Notes: generated by a model not told the origin, from the letters alone. Shown: positions 50,733-60,410, numbered from the stretch's first letter. The stretch is DNA of 64,000 bases from Pseudomonas viridiflava (GCF_900580865.1 NZ_UTBZ01000168.1:1-64000); one strand, 5' to 3'. Program-made: numbers and translations.

Positions 50733-51812
50733 TTAGGCGAGGACTGCGACCGCTTTGATCTGCGCCCATAAAGACTGACCCGGATGCACGCCCAACTGGT
50801 CCCTCGAGTAGCGAGTGATGCGCGCGACTAACGGAGTGCCGCCCGCATCGAGACGTATCAGCACGTGGGCGGCGTTGTCTGCCGATTGCTCGCTGACCAC
50901 CGTGACCGGCAGTCGATTGAGAATGCTGCTGAACTCGCTGTTCTGCAGGCTCAGGCTGATGTCGCGGGCGTGCACTTTGCAGCGTAGGGTCTGGCCGACA
51001 TCCATCGGTGCATGTGTGACGCGAATGCTCATCTCGGTGGCTGGCAATTGCAGGCTCAGCAATTGATATTGCGCATCGTAAGCGCTGACTTGGCCTTCGA
51101 TGATCACGCCGGCGTCATCGCCCATCGCCATCGGCAGGTCGAGGCGCGCGAGGGTTTCGCCGATCGGGCCGCTGGCCAGCGCTTTACCTTCGCTGAGTAA
51201 CACCAGATGGTCAGCCAGCCGCGCGACTTCATCCTGGGCATGGCTGACGTACAACAGCGGAATTTCCAGTTCGTCATGCAGGCGTTGCAGGTACGGCAGG
51301 ATTTCACGTTTGCGCTGACTGTCTAGGGCGGCCAGCGGTTCGTCCATCAGCAGCAGTTTCGGGCTGGTCAACAGGGCACGAGCGATGCCGACGCGCTGGC
51401 GTTCGCCACCCGACAAATGCTGCGGATGACGTTCAAGCAAATGCCCGATGCCCAAGAGTTCGGTGGCCTGCGCCATGTCGACCCGACGCTGGGGTCGGGC
51501 GATACGCTTGAGGCCGAATTGCAGATTGGCCAGCACCGACAGGTGCGGAAACAGGCTGGCTTCTTGAAACACATAGCCGAGGGCACGTTTGTGTGGCGGG
51601 ACAAAAATGCCGTTGTCGCTGTCCTGCCAGACTTCGTCGTTGATCTGGATGAAGCCATGTTCAGCGCGTTCAAGCCCGGCGATACAGCGCAGGCAGGTGG
51701 TTTTGCCCGAGCCGGAGTGCCCATAAAGCGCGGTCACGCCACGGCCGGGCAAGTTCAGATCGACATCGAGGCTGAAGCCCGCATAGGCCCGTTTCAGACG
51801 TACATCAATCAT
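50733..51812 (-). CDS. modC: Molybdate ABC transporter ATP-binding protein ModC
   Basis: This 359-residue ATPase has GHSGSGKTTCLRCIAGL, LSGGERQRVGIARAL, LLLMDEPLAALD and VSHAQDEV. A C-terminal molybdate/TOBE domain (GQVSAYDAQYQLLSLQL... LRCKVHARDISLSL, about residues 290-355) is typical of ModC. It overlaps nothing; modB lies 3 bases upstream. Confidence 0.95.
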   Translation of the reverse strand: MIDVRLKRAYAGFSLDVDLNLPGRGVTALYGHSGSGKTTCLRCIAGLERAEHGFIQINDEVWQDSDNGIFVPPHKRALGYVFQEASLFPHLSVLANLQFGLKRIARPQRRVDMAQATELLGIGHLLERHPQHLSGGERQRVGIARALLTSPKLLLMDEPLAALDSQRKREILPYLQRLHDELEIPLLYVSHAQDEVARLADHLVLLSEGKALASGPIGETLARLDLPMAMGDDAGVIIEGQVSAYDAQYQLLSLQLPATEMSIRVTHAPMDVGQTLRCKVHARDISLSLQNSEFSSILNRLPVTVVSEQSADNAAHVLIRLDAGGTPLVARITRYSRDQLGVHPGQSLWAQIKAVAVLA

Positions 51813-51815
51813 CGA

Positions 51816-52496
51816 TCAGCTCCAGCCTGCGCGGGTCTTGCGGCTGGAGTACAGCGCCAGCAACACCAGAAACGAGAACACCAGCATCGCTCCGGCCAGC
51901 CAGTGGGCCTGCGCGTATTCCATCGCTTCGACGTGGTCATAGATTTGTACGGAAACCACGCGGGTCTTGTCGGGAATGTTGCCGCCGATCATCAGCACCA
52001 CGCCGAACTCACCGACGGTATGTGCGAAGCCGAGGATCGCCGCCGTGATAAAACCAGGGCGCGCCAGCGGCACAATTACGCTGAAAAAAGTGTCCCACGG
52101 ATTGGCGCGCAGGGTAGCGGCGACTTCCAGTGGGCGGGTGCCGATCGCCGAAAACGCGTTTTGCAACGGCTGCACCACGAACGGCATTGAATAGATCACA
52201 GAGCCAATCACCAGTCCGGTGAAGCTGAAGGTCAGGGTGCCCAACCCCAGCCATTGAGTGAATTGGCCGAGAAAACCGTGCGGCCCCATCATCAGTAGCA
52301 GATAGAAACCGATCACGGTCGGTGGCAGCACGAGGGGCAGGGCGACGATCGCTCCGATCGGGCCGCGCAGCCACGAGCGGGTGCGCGACAACCACAGGGC
52401 AATCGGAGTGCCGACAACCAGCAGAATCGCGGTGGTCAGGGACGCCAGTTTAAGGGTCAGCCAGATCGCCGCGAAATCGGCACTCGTCAGCGCCAT
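51816..52496 (-). CDS. modB: Molybdate ABC transporter permease ModB
   Basis: This 226-residue permease has five hydrophobic segments and EAA loop EVAATLRANPWDTFFSVIVPLARPGF. It abuts modA, so modABC is one operon. Confidence 0.95.
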   Translation of the reverse strand: MALTSADFAAIWLTLKLASLTTAILLVVGTPIALWLSRTRSWLRGPIGAIVALPLVLPPTVIGFYLLLMMGPHGFLGQFTQWLGLGTLTFSFTGLVIGSVIYSMPFVVQPLQNAFSAIGTRPLEVAATLRANPWDTFFSVIVPLARPGFITAAILGFAHTVGEFGVVLMIGGNIPDKTRVVSVQIYDHVEAMEYAQAHWLAGAMLVFSFLVLLALYSSRKTRAGWS

Positions 52497-53264
52497 TTAC
52501 AGTTGGTATCCATAGGATTTGATTACCGCAGCGGCTTTCGGGCCTTTGAGGTATTCGACCAGCGCTTTGGCGGCGGCGTTGTCTTTGCCTTTGTTGAGAA
52601 TCACGGCGTCTTGTTTGATCGGGTCGTGCATGCTGGCAGGGACGATCCATGCCGAACCGCTGCTGACTTTGCCGTCCTTGTAGATTTGCGACAGAGCGAC
52701 AAAACCTAGCTCGGCGTTGCCGGTCGAGACGAATTGGTAAGCCTGGGTGATGTTCTGGCCTTCAACGATCTTGGCTTTGGTGGCCTCGGTCAGGTTGAGT
52801 TTTTCCAGCACTTGCGTGGCGGCCAGGCCATAGGGTGCGGCTTTCGGATTGGCGATGGACAGGTGCTGGTACTCGTTCTGTTTCAGCACCTCGCCTTTGT
52901 CATCCACATAACCTTCTTTCGCCGACCACAACGCCAGCGTGCCGATGGCATAGGTGAAGCGTGAACCTTTAACGGTGTCGCCTTCTTTTTCGAGTTTTTC
53001 CGGGGTGGTGTCGTCAGCGGAGAGGAACACTTCGAACGGCGCGCCGTTTTTGATCTGGGTGTAGAACTGGCCGGTTGCGCCGTAGGCTGCGACCAGTTTG
53101 TGCCCGGTGTCTTTTTCGAAATCGGCGGCGATGGCCTGGATCGGCGCGGTGAAGTTGGCTGCAACCGCCACCTGCACTTCATCGGCCTGAACTGCACCGA
53201 CGGCGAAGACCGCGAGCAAAGAGGCCAGGCAGGTGGGTGCAAAACGTGAGGCACGAATGGTCAT
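52497..53264 (-). CDS. modA: Molybdate-binding periplasmic protein ModA
   Basis: This 255-residue binding protein has a signal peptide (cleavage near GAVQA-DE) and the ModA segments VAVAANFTAPIQAIAADFEKDTGHKL, AYGATGQFYTQIKNGAPFEVFLSADD and NAELGFVALSQI. The start 53264 follows GGAGC. It is the first gene of modABC. Confidence 0.95.
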   Translation of the reverse strand: MTIRASRFAPTCLASLLAVFAVGAVQADEVQVAVAANFTAPIQAIAADFEKDTGHKLVAAYGATGQFYTQIKNGAPFEVFLSADDTTPEKLEKEGDTVKGSRFTYAIGTLALWSAKEGYVDDKGEVLKQNEYQHLSIANPKAAPYGLAATQVLEKLNLTEATKAKIVEGQNITQAYQFVSTGNAELGFVALSQIYKDGKVSSGSAWIVPASMHDPIKQDAVILNKGKDNAAAKALVEYLKGPKAAAVIKSYGYQL

Positions 53265-53338
53265 GTAACAGCTCCGGGATTGGCTATTGCAGCGGGCAGC
53301 TATTGTTGGAGGTGGACTGCGCCGATGCGGGGGTGAAT

Positions 53339-53364
53339 TCGCTATATAGCGGAATATATAGCGA
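53339..53364. promoter_or_regulatory. ModE-like operator upstream of modA
   Basis: A perfect 10-base inverted repeat TCGCTATATA / TATATAGCGA has a 6-base spacer (GCGGAA). The arms match the TATATA-rich half-sites of ModE operators. It lies about 75 bases before modA, where ModE with molybdate would repress the operon. No modE gene is in the window. Confidence 0.75.
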
Positions 53365-53433
53365 AATGCCGCCAAACAGGAAGTGTTGGTTAAAACCAGT
53401 GTGAGAACGCTTGAATCCTCACGCTGCACGGTT

Positions 53434-54498
53434 TCAAAGACGAGTGAGTTTTGCCAATGCACCTTCGGCCAATTGCCGGGTCAGTTCAGCGCTATCAATG
53501 TCTTTGCCCAAGGTGAAGGCCTGACCGGCCCAGAGGTTGGCAAACTCTGCCTCGTTGATTGCTCGCAATGGCATCAGCGCACCACCGGCCAAGGGAAATG
53601 CGGGTGCTTTCGGCGACATCGGTCCCAGTTCACGCATGACGCGGTTGAGAATGCCCCGTGCCGGCCGCCCGGTGAAAAGATTGGTGATCGCCGTTTCGCT
53701 GTCCTTGGCGGTGCGCAACGCTTTGTGGTGAGCGGCGCTGACTTTGGCCTCCGGCGTGAACAAATAGGCCGTGCCGACCTGTACCGCTGAGGCCCCCAAC
53801 ATAAACGCCGCCGCCACGCCGCGCGCATCGGCAATCGCCCCGGCGGCAATCACCGGCACTTTCACCGCATCGACTACCTGCGGCACCAAGGCAAACGTAC
53901 CGACCTGACTGCTCAGGTCATCACTGAGAAACATGCCGCGATGGCCGCCGGCCTCGTAGCCCATGGCGATAATCGCATCGCAACCGTGCTGTTCCAGCCA
54001 GACAGCTTCATCGACAGTGGTGGCCGAGGAGAGAATTTTCGCTCCGGTTGCCTTGACCCGATCGAGCAGGGATTTTTCCGGCAGACCGAAATGGAAACTG
54101 ATGACCTCAGGCCGAAATTCTTCCAGCACCTCGCAGGCTGCCGCATCGAACGGTGCCCGGTTGGAGACTGGCGTCGGTGCGTCGAAATCCACGCCCAGTT
54201 CGCGGTAATACGGTTCCAGCAAATGCTTCCAGTCACGTGCACGTTGCTCATCGGCTGCCGGTGGCTGGTGGCAGAAGAAGTTCACGTTGAAGGGCTTGTT
54301 GGTGTGTTGGCGAATGGTTTTCAGCTCTTCGCGCAATTGCTCGATGCTCAGCATGGCCGCCGGCATCGAACCCAGGCCGCCGGCGTTGCATACGGCAATG
54401 ACCATCGACGAATTCGTCGCGCCGGCCATTGGTCCCTGGATGATCGGCAATTCAATATCGAGCAGGTCAAGAATGCGGGTGTCTGGCCATTGGCTCAT
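53434..54498 (-). CDS. Nitronate monooxygenase-like flavoprotein
   Basis: This 354-residue FMN-dependent TIM-barrel enzyme has IIQGPMAGATNSSMVIAVCNAGGLGSM, the FMN-phosphate segment AAGAIADARGVAAAFMLGASAVQVGTAYL and QGCDAIIAMGYEAGGHRG-type sequence (GCDAIIAMGYEAGGHRG). The family oxidises alkyl nitronates or propionate-3-nitronate. The true substrate here is not shown by context. The start MSQWPDTR at 54498 fits the family. Confidence 0.88.
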   Translation of the reverse strand: MSQWPDTRILDLLDIELPIIQGPMAGATNSSMVIAVCNAGGLGSMPAAMLSIEQLREELKTIRQHTNKPFNVNFFCHQPPAADEQRARDWKHLLEPYYRELGVDFDAPTPVSNRAPFDAAACEVLEEFRPEVISFHFGLPEKSLLDRVKATGAKILSSATTVDEAVWLEQHGCDAIIAMGYEAGGHRGMFLSDDLSSQVGTFALVPQVVDAVKVPVIAAGAIADARGVAAAFMLGASAVQVGTAYLFTPEAKVSAAHHKALRTAKDSETAITNLFTGRPARGILNRVMRELGPMSPKAPAFPLAGGALMPLRAINEAEFANLWAGQAFTLGKDIDSAELTRQLAEGALAKLTRL

Positions 54499-54606
54499 GA
54501 AAGCTGTTCTCCGAACGAGGTAACGGGCAGGGACGGCAGATCCGGTTTTTAACAGCAAAAGCGGATCCGTAGCCAGTTCGAAATTCAGAACAACCCGTGC
54601 AGTTTT

Positions 54607-57045
54607 TCAGCGTCGATGAAATCCGCCGCCACCTCCGCCGCCAAACGAGTGATTCATGAATTGCGAGGAGTTGTGAAAATTGTTGGTGCGCTGGTTACCG
54701 AAGTTGCGCGCAGCAGATTCGCGGTTGAGGTTCTGCAACTGAGCATTGTTATTGACCGGTGCAGTGCGTGTTGCGCCACCCTTGACCATCGATTGCCAGC
54801 CGTCATCGGTCTTCTTGTACACGTTGCCATCGTGTCCTGCGTAAACGTTGTCGCCAATCTGTGCCGCGCCGCCATTGCGCCCGCGAACACCGCCATATTG
54901 AGTGGTATTACCCGTGTTGGGGTTGTACACGGCGCCACGATTGGCGGTGACTTGCGTGCCGGTGCGCGCATTGCCGGCGGTGACCCGTTCACCGGCAATG
55001 GCGCCTCCGTTCGGTCCGACTGCCACGCCGCTGTGCCCGGCCGCGTAATTTCCGCTGTAGACATTGTGCACAGCGCCCCGTTGACCGGCAGCCGCGACGC
55101 CGGTGCGGGAGTTGTAGGAGGCACCGACCTGACCGGCCCAACGATTGCCGGTCCAGGCGTTGTAGCCCGCGCCATAGCGGCTGACCGTGGCCCGGTCTCC
55201 CCACTGATGATAAATGTTGCCGGTGGTGCCGGCCCAGCCACCGGGACCCCAGGCCACCGCGCCACCGCGATATCCGTAAGCCGCGCCACCCCAGGCCAAG
55301 GGTGCCGGATACAAGTGCGGGCCCCAGGCGTAACCCCAACCGTAATTGCCCCACCACGGGTACGCGCCCCAACCCCAGCCCATCGCCACGGTGCTGCCGC
55401 CCCAGCTCCAGCCAAAACCGAAACCGAAGGTCCAGCCTGTCCACGGCGTATAGCGGATGGCGACGCCAAAGCCGTAAGTCACCGGCGGGCCATACCAGAC
55501 GCTACCCACCCAAGGCGTGTAGGGATAACCGGTGCCATAGACCACGACGCCCGTGGCCGGATCCACATTCGAACCCTGGTAACCCGGGGTGTAGCCGACC
55601 ACCACGGTATCACCACTGGACTCGTAGACTTTGACGTAGGTGAGGTAGTGCATGGGTGAACTCGGCGGGATCGAGTAGATCACCGCTGGCACGAAACTGG
55701 CGACGAGCCAAGGGCCATTCACACTGGTGGCGGTGAACCACACACCGTTTTCAACCGCGTACCAACTGTTGTTGTCGACACGAATGATTGGCGTAGCGCT
55801 GTTGACCACATACTGCAGCGTCGTGGTGTTGATGGCTTTGAGTTGCGGCTCGCCATCGAACTGTGGCGCGGTCATTTTTACCGCGCTTTTCTTGATTGCC
55901 GACGTCTGGGGAATGGTCGCGGCGATGGCGGCCTCTTTGGCTTGCGGCGTGCCGGCGACCGAGGCTTTGACGTTCTCTTTCGGGCTGTCGTCGGGGATGT
56001 TGGCGAAATCTGCTGGCAGTTTGTCCGCCGGGGTAAATGTCCACGGACCATTCATGTCAGTGGCGCGAAACCAGCGCCCGGAGATCAGCACATAGCTGTT
56101 CTGGTCACCGATCTCCTTGAAGATGTGCCCGGTGGTATTGGTGACATACAGCAAACCTGTGCTTTGAATCGGTGACCATTGCGCCGCGCCGTCCGTGACC
56201 AGCAATTCAGTCGGCGTGGTGGCGATAAAAATCTTCGGCTGTGGCGGTTTGGCCAGACTGGGGATCTTGTCCTTCGGGTCGCTTTGCCCGGTCAGCAGAT
56301 CCACTTGCCGGCTCTGAATGGCTGCCTGTCTGGCTTTCTCCAGATCCGCCGGCGGTGTGGCAAGGCGTGAATACGCGCCATTGAGCTGGTCGGCGGTCAT
56401 CCAGCCATCGAAGACATGCAGGTAATGTTTGCCCTGCGCATCTTTCAACAAAAGCGGACGAGTGTTGATCACCCGTTGCAGCGCAGTACCGTCTACCGGC
56501 CTGTAAACAGCATCGCCATCGATATAGACGAGCAGGGCGGGCACGTCGGAACTGATGATCGTCGGTGGGCTGTTTTCCAGCGGCGCGCTGTCAGCTTTCT
56601 GCTCGGCTGACAGTACGCCGACGGCCGCTTCCAGTTGATCCAGTGAGATGGTTTTCTTGCGGTTCCCGGCGTCTTTCTGTAAAGCCGCGACCCACGTGGC
56701 GGCTTGACTCGCATCAGCCGGGAAATCGGCCTTGATGATTTTGTATTGATCCAGCGCGACCCAGCGCGTGGCCTTGTCGACCAGCGTATGCGCGCTGAAT
56801 TGCACAATGCCGTAGGTCGATTTGCCATCGGCGCCGGTGGCTTCAACGGCTGCGCGAGCATTGAGGGTGTAGCCGTCCCAGCTGTCGAGTTGCGGCTGAT
56901 ACACGGTCAGTTTCGCTTTGCCGCTGCTGATGACTTGCGGCCAGGTCGGCTCGCTCGGGGCCTCGGCGGCAGGCGCGGCCCAGGCACTGCCGAACGCCAG
57001 CAGGCAGAGCATCAACAGCACGAAGCACGAGCGCGGGTAAGACAT
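54607..57045 (-). CDS. Large secreted protein with Gly/Trp/Tyr-rich central region
   Basis: This 812-residue protein has a signal peptide (CFVLLMLCLLAFGSAWA-AP). The N-terminal half has repeated modules with W and NGPW motifs (WFRATDMNGPWTFTP and WFTATSVNGPWLVA) like bacterial carbohydrate-binding family V/XII proteins. The centre (about residues 490-620) is very rich in Gly, Trp and Tyr, with repeats such as WGWGAYPWWGNYGWGYAWG. The C-terminal third is Asn/Gly-rich and ends in a glycine run. It is probably periplasmic or exported and may bind polysaccharide. GGAG precedes ATG 57045. Confidence 0.7.
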   Translation of the reverse strand: MSYPRSCFVLLMLCLLAFGSAWAAPAAEAPSEPTWPQVISSGKAKLTVYQPQLDSWDGYTLNARAAVEATGADGKSTYGIVQFSAHTLVDKATRWVALDQYKIIKADFPADASQAATWVAALQKDAGNRKKTISLDQLEAAVGVLSAEQKADSAPLENSPPTIISSDVPALLVYIDGDAVYRPVDGTALQRVINTRPLLLKDAQGKHYLHVFDGWMTADQLNGAYSRLATPPADLEKARQAAIQSRQVDLLTGQSDPKDKIPSLAKPPQPKIFIATTPTELLVTDGAAQWSPIQSTGLLYVTNTTGHIFKEIGDQNSYVLISGRWFRATDMNGPWTFTPADKLPADFANIPDDSPKENVKASVAGTPQAKEAAIAATIPQTSAIKKSAVKMTAPQFDGEPQLKAINTTTLQYVVNSATPIIRVDNNSWYAVENGVWFTATSVNGPWLVASFVPAVIYSIPPSSPMHYLTYVKVYESSGDTVVVGYTPGYQGSNVDPATGVVVYGTGYPYTPWVGSVWYGPPVTYGFGVAIRYTPWTGWTFGFGFGWSWGGSTVAMGWGWGAYPWWGNYGWGYAWGPHLYPAPLAWGGAAYGYRGGAVAWGPGGWAGTTGNIYHQWGDRATVSRYGAGYNAWTGNRWAGQVGASYNSRTGVAAAGQRGAVHNVYSGNYAAGHSGVAVGPNGGAIAGERVTAGNARTGTQVTANRGAVYNPNTGNTTQYGGVRGRNGGAAQIGDNVYAGHDGNVYKKTDDGWQSMVKGGATRTAPVNNNAQLQNLNRESAARNFGNQRTNNFHNSSQFMNHSFGGGGGGGFHRR

Positions 57046-57232
57046 TGTCAGCTCCATCGACAGACCGGTTTTTCAAGGAATAACGGCGAAACCACGACCG
57101 TCGAAAAAGCATAGTCGCCCGCCATGGAAATACCCGGCGGTTTCGCCGATTGGCGCAAAGTCGAATGTGGCAGGGTGTTGCGATGTGGTATTTCAAGGCA
57201 CGACATTCCGAAAACAGTCATGCGAGGCAGTC

Positions 57233-58216
57233 ATGTTCAACGCCATTGTGATCGACAAAGACGACAGCGGTTATCACGCCAACCTGCAGCAAATCAACGA
57301 AGAGCAATTGCCCGAGGGCGACGTTACCGTGGCCGTCGCGTACAGCACGCTGAACTTCAAGGACGGCTTGGCGATTACCGGCAGCAGTCCGGTGGTGCGC
57401 AAGTTTCCGATGGTGCCTGGGATCGACCTGGCGGGCACCGTGGAAGCCAGTTCGCACCCAGACTATAAAGTGGGTGACCAAGTGCTGCTCAATGGCTGGG
57501 GTGTTGGCGAGAATCACTGGGGCGGTCTGGCGCAGAAAGCGCGGCTCAATGGCGACTGGTTGATTCCATTACCCAAAGCTTTTACGGCGGCGCAAGCCAT
57601 GGCCATCGGTACCGCCGGTTATACGGCGATGCTGTGCATTCTGGCGCTTGAACGCAATGGCGTGACGCCAGAGCAGGGTGAAGTGCTGGTCACTGGCGCC
57701 AATGGCGGTGTCGGCAGTTTTGCCATCGCCCTGCTGAGCAAGCTTGGTTATCGCGTCGTCGCGTCCACCGGCCGGGTTTCCGAGCATGAATATCTGCAGC
57801 AGTTGGGCGCTGGCGAAATCATCGATCGTGCAACGCTGTCAGCGCCCGGCAAGCCACTGGCCAAAGAGCGCTGGGCAGCGGTGATCGACTCGGTGGGCAG
57901 TCATACGTTGGCCAATGCCTGCGCCAGCACTCGCTCCGAAGGCACCGTTGCCGCTTGTGGTCTGGCGCAAGGCATGGATTTCCCGGCTTCGGTGGCGCCA
58001 TTCATTTTACGTGGCGTGACCCTCGCCGGGATCAACAGCGTGACCCAGCCCAAGGCACGCCGCCTGGAAGCGTGGGATCGTCTGGCGAAGGATCTGGACT
58101 TCTCCTTGCTGGCATTGATCAGCCATGAAATCGGCCTGAGTGAAGCCATCGAGGCGGCGCCAGAATTGCTCGCCGGGCAGCTTCGCGGACGGGTTGTGGT
58201 GGACGTCAATCGCTAA
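57233..58216 (+). CDS. Quinone-oxidoreductase-like MDR enzyme (acrylyl-CoA reductase type)
   Basis: This 327-residue zinc-free medium-chain dehydrogenase of the YhdH/AcuI type has NFKDGLAITGSSPVVRKFPMVPGIDLAGTV, NGWGVGENHWGGLAQKARLNGDWLIPLP and the Rossmann VLVTGANGGVGSFAI. AcuI/YhdH reduces acryloyl-CoA to propionyl-CoA with NADPH. ATG 57233 follows GAGG. Its 3' end overlaps the convergent ada by 4 bases. Confidence 0.9.
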   Translation: MFNAIVIDKDDSGYHANLQQINEEQLPEGDVTVAVAYSTLNFKDGLAITGSSPVVRKFPMVPGIDLAGTVEASSHPDYKVGDQVLLNGWGVGENHWGGLAQKARLNGDWLIPLPKAFTAAQAMAIGTAGYTAMLCILALERNGVTPEQGEVLVTGANGGVGSFAIALLSKLGYRVVASTGRVSEHEYLQQLGAGEIIDRATLSAPGKPLAKERWAAVIDSVGSHTLANACASTRSEGTVAACGLAQGMDFPASVAPFILRGVTLAGINSVTQPKARRLEAWDRLAKDLDFSLLALISHEIGLSEAIEAAPELLAGQLRGRVVVDVNR

Positions 58217-59280
58217 GGCTGCGTCTCGCGCTCCAGCAACTGACGCTTGCGCTCGACTCCCCAGCGATAACCCGAGAGATTGCCATCGCTGCGCACCACG
58301 CGGTGGCACGGGATCGCCACCGCCAAACGGTTAGCCCCGCAAGCCTGCGCCACCGCACGCATGGACGTCGGTGCGCCGATGCGCTGGGCAATCTCGGCGT
58401 AACTGGCCGTATGCCCCGCCGGGATTTCCCGCAGCGCCTGCCACACGCGCTCCTGAAATGCAGTGCCGCGAACGTCCAGCGGCAGATCCAGGCCAAGCGC
58501 CGGGGCTTCGATAAACCCCACGACCTTGGCGATCAGTTGCTCAAACCCGGCATCGGCGCCGATCAGGTTGGCCTTGCGAAACTGATCCTGCAGATCGCAC
58601 ACCAGTTGATGTGGATCGTCACCCAACAAAATCGCGCACACCCCGCGCTCGCTTTGCGCCACCAGAATTGCGCCGAGCGAGCATTGGCCGACGGCGAAAC
58701 GGATGTCGTTGTTTTTTCCGGCAGCGCGATAGTCGCCAGGTTTCATGCCCAGCAAGTGATCCGCTGATTCATAGAAGCGGCTGTTGGAATTGAAGCCTGC
58801 GTCATACAGCGCATCCGTCACCGAGCCGCCATCTGCCAGACGCTCACGGACTTTGCGCGAACGATGGGCCGTTGCGTAGCCTTTTGGCGTCAACCCCGTT
58901 GCAGCTTTGAACACGCGATGGAAGTGAAACGGACTCAGGCCGGCGGTTGCGGCCAGTTCGTTGAGCGCCGGCAATGTCTCGGCGGATTCAATGTGGCGGC
59001 AGGCAATTGCGACGGTCGCGGCATGCTGCGCGGCGACATCACTTTGATCTCTACTGGCACGCTTGCTCGGCCGATAGCCGGCGGCTTCGGCCTGTTCAGC
59101 CGTATCGAAAAACACCACGTTCTGCGGTTTCGGCAAGCGCGAGAGGCTGCTCGGGCGGCAGTAGATACCGGTGGTTTTCACCGCGTAGACAAATTGCCCG
59201 TCGGCCTGTGGATCTCGCGCTACCACGGCGGCCCAGCGTGGATCGTTTTCGGTCTTGAAGGGGGGCGAAAGCGTTTTCAT
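58213..59280 (-). CDS. ada: Ada-like DNA repair protein/regulator with degenerate N-terminal metal site
   Basis: This 355-residue protein has the three Ada parts: an N-terminal Ada_Zn_binding-like segment, an AraC helix-turn-helix (LAATAGLSPFHFHRVFKAATGLTPKGYA, about residues 105-135) and a C-terminal O6-methylguanine methyltransferase with the acceptor cysteine in AIPCHRVV. In the N-terminal part only the methyl-acceptor cysteine of GIYCRPS remains. The other three zinc ligands of Ada are replaced (CRPSS instead of CRPSC, and RPSKRAS instead of RPCKRC). Zinc binding and methylphosphotriester sensing are therefore doubtful, while base repair should persist. alkB is the next gene upstream. Confidence 0.9.
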   Translation of the reverse strand: MKTLSPPFKTENDPRWAAVVARDPQADGQFVYAVKTTGIYCRPSSLSRLPKPQNVVFFDTAEQAEAAGYRPSKRASRDQSDVAAQHAATVAIACRHIESAETLPALNELAATAGLSPFHFHRVFKAATGLTPKGYATAHRSRKVRERLADGGSVTDALYDAGFNSNSRFYESADHLLGMKPGDYRAAGKNNDIRFAVGQCSLGAILVAQSERGVCAILLGDDPHQLVCDLQDQFRKANLIGADAGFEQLIAKVVGFIEAPALGLDLPLDVRGTAFQERVWQALREIPAGHTASYAEIAQRIGAPTSMRAVAQACGANRLAVAIPCHRVVRSDGNLSGYRWGVERKRQLLERETQP

Positions 59281-59367
59281 GATGGTTAGTCCGTTGACCT
59301 GTTTGATTCAGGTTAACCAGCGTCGCAAGGCACAACACTCCGGGCCTTGCGGTCAAACTTTTGCAGG

Positions 59368-60033
59368 TTATCCGGCCACGCGAAAGGTCAGATTGATCCG
59401 CTGTTCACCCAGGCGCGGATGCCGACCCTGCTTGATCGGCAGCACACCGTGATAACGCAAGCGATCAACGCCGCCCCAGACCACCATGTCGCCATGCAGC
59501 AAGGCAATGCGCTGGCTCTTGTCGCTGCGACTGAAACCGCCGAAAAGGAACATGGCCGGTAACCCGAGTGACAGCGAAACGATCGGTGCGCTGTAAGCCT
59601 TTTCGTCTTTGTCCTGATGCAATGACATCTTCGCGCCGGGGACATAGCGATTGATCAGGCAGGAATCAGCATTGAAGCCAGCAAATCCGGCTTGCGCCGC
59701 TGCCGAGTGCGCCAGCGTCGAGAATACTTCCGGCATCGCTGGCCATGGCAAATCACTGAGCGGATCGACGCTTGAATAACGATAACCGCGGCGATCGGTG
59801 ATCCAGCCCAAAGGCCCGCAACTGCTGCTGCCCACTGACATGCTGAAGCCGCCCGGCGTGACCATGTGGCGCAACGGCGCTGCGACAAGAATTGCATCCA
59901 GCGCCGGCAGGATCTGCTTGATCAACGGCAGGGCGAACCCATGCAGCGCCCACGATTGCTCGCCAATCTGCTCGGCGCGGGGGCGTTGTTCGGGTTCATG
60001 ATCGGCGAACAGATCGAAAGTGTTCGGTTGCAT
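59368..60033 (-). CDS. alkB: DNA oxidative demethylase AlkB
   Basis: This 221-residue 2-oxoglutarate/Fe(II) dioxygenase repairs alkylated bases. It has the iron-binding HxD in LHQDKDE, the distal His in RYHGVLP and the 2-oxoglutarate Arg in RINLTFR. NRYVPGAKMSLHQDKDE is typical of AlkB. It lies upstream of ada on the same strand, 87 bases apart. Confidence 0.94.
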   Translation of the reverse strand: MQPNTFDLFADHEPEQRPRAEQIGEQSWALHGFALPLIKQILPALDAILVAAPLRHMVTPGGFSMSVGSSSCGPLGWITDRRGYRYSSVDPLSDLPWPAMPEVFSTLAHSAAAQAGFAGFNADSCLINRYVPGAKMSLHQDKDEKAYSAPIVSLSLGLPAMFLFGGFSRSDKSQRIALLHGDMVVWGGVDRLRYHGVLPIKQGRHPRLGEQRINLTFRVAG

Positions 60034-60205
60034 GGTGGTCAGGTGGCGTCGTGAAAGATGATGCCTAGGGTATGCCTTTTTCCACTGTGCAGGCGACTGA
60101 CGCCGTGACGCATGGTCACTCCTTGACTCATGGTCGAAGCAGTCAGTCTGGGCGGGGCCTGCGGCAGAACACTCCGCCGCTTGCGGTCGAACTCGCTGTC
60201 GATGC

Positions 60206-60382
60206 TTACAGTGCTTTGCTGACGCTGATTTCGCTGATCACGTCGTCGCTCTGACCGTGAATCGCGTCCAGGGCAACTTTGGCTTCTTCTTCAGTGCCTT
60301 TTTCCAGCTGCGCGAACTCGAAGCGGCGTTCACCGTTGAGTTTGTACTTGATGACGTATTTGGTCGTTTGGGCCACGGTCAT
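60206..60382 (-). CDS. Small hypothetical protein, 58 residues
   Basis: This short protein (MTVAQTTKYVIKYKLNGE...) starts after AAGGAATGC and ends at TAA 60206-60208. The sequence KYVIKYKLNGERRFEFAQLEKGTEEEA looks like a compact beta-alpha domain. It directly follows the DUF1883 gene, so the two are probably co-transcribed. Function is unknown. Confidence 0.7.
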   Translation of the reverse strand: MTVAQTTKYVIKYKLNGERRFEFAQLEKGTEEEAKVALDAIHGQSDDVISEISVSKAL

Positions 60383-60410
60383 GCATTCCTTTCTGGTTGA
60401 GCGACGTATC

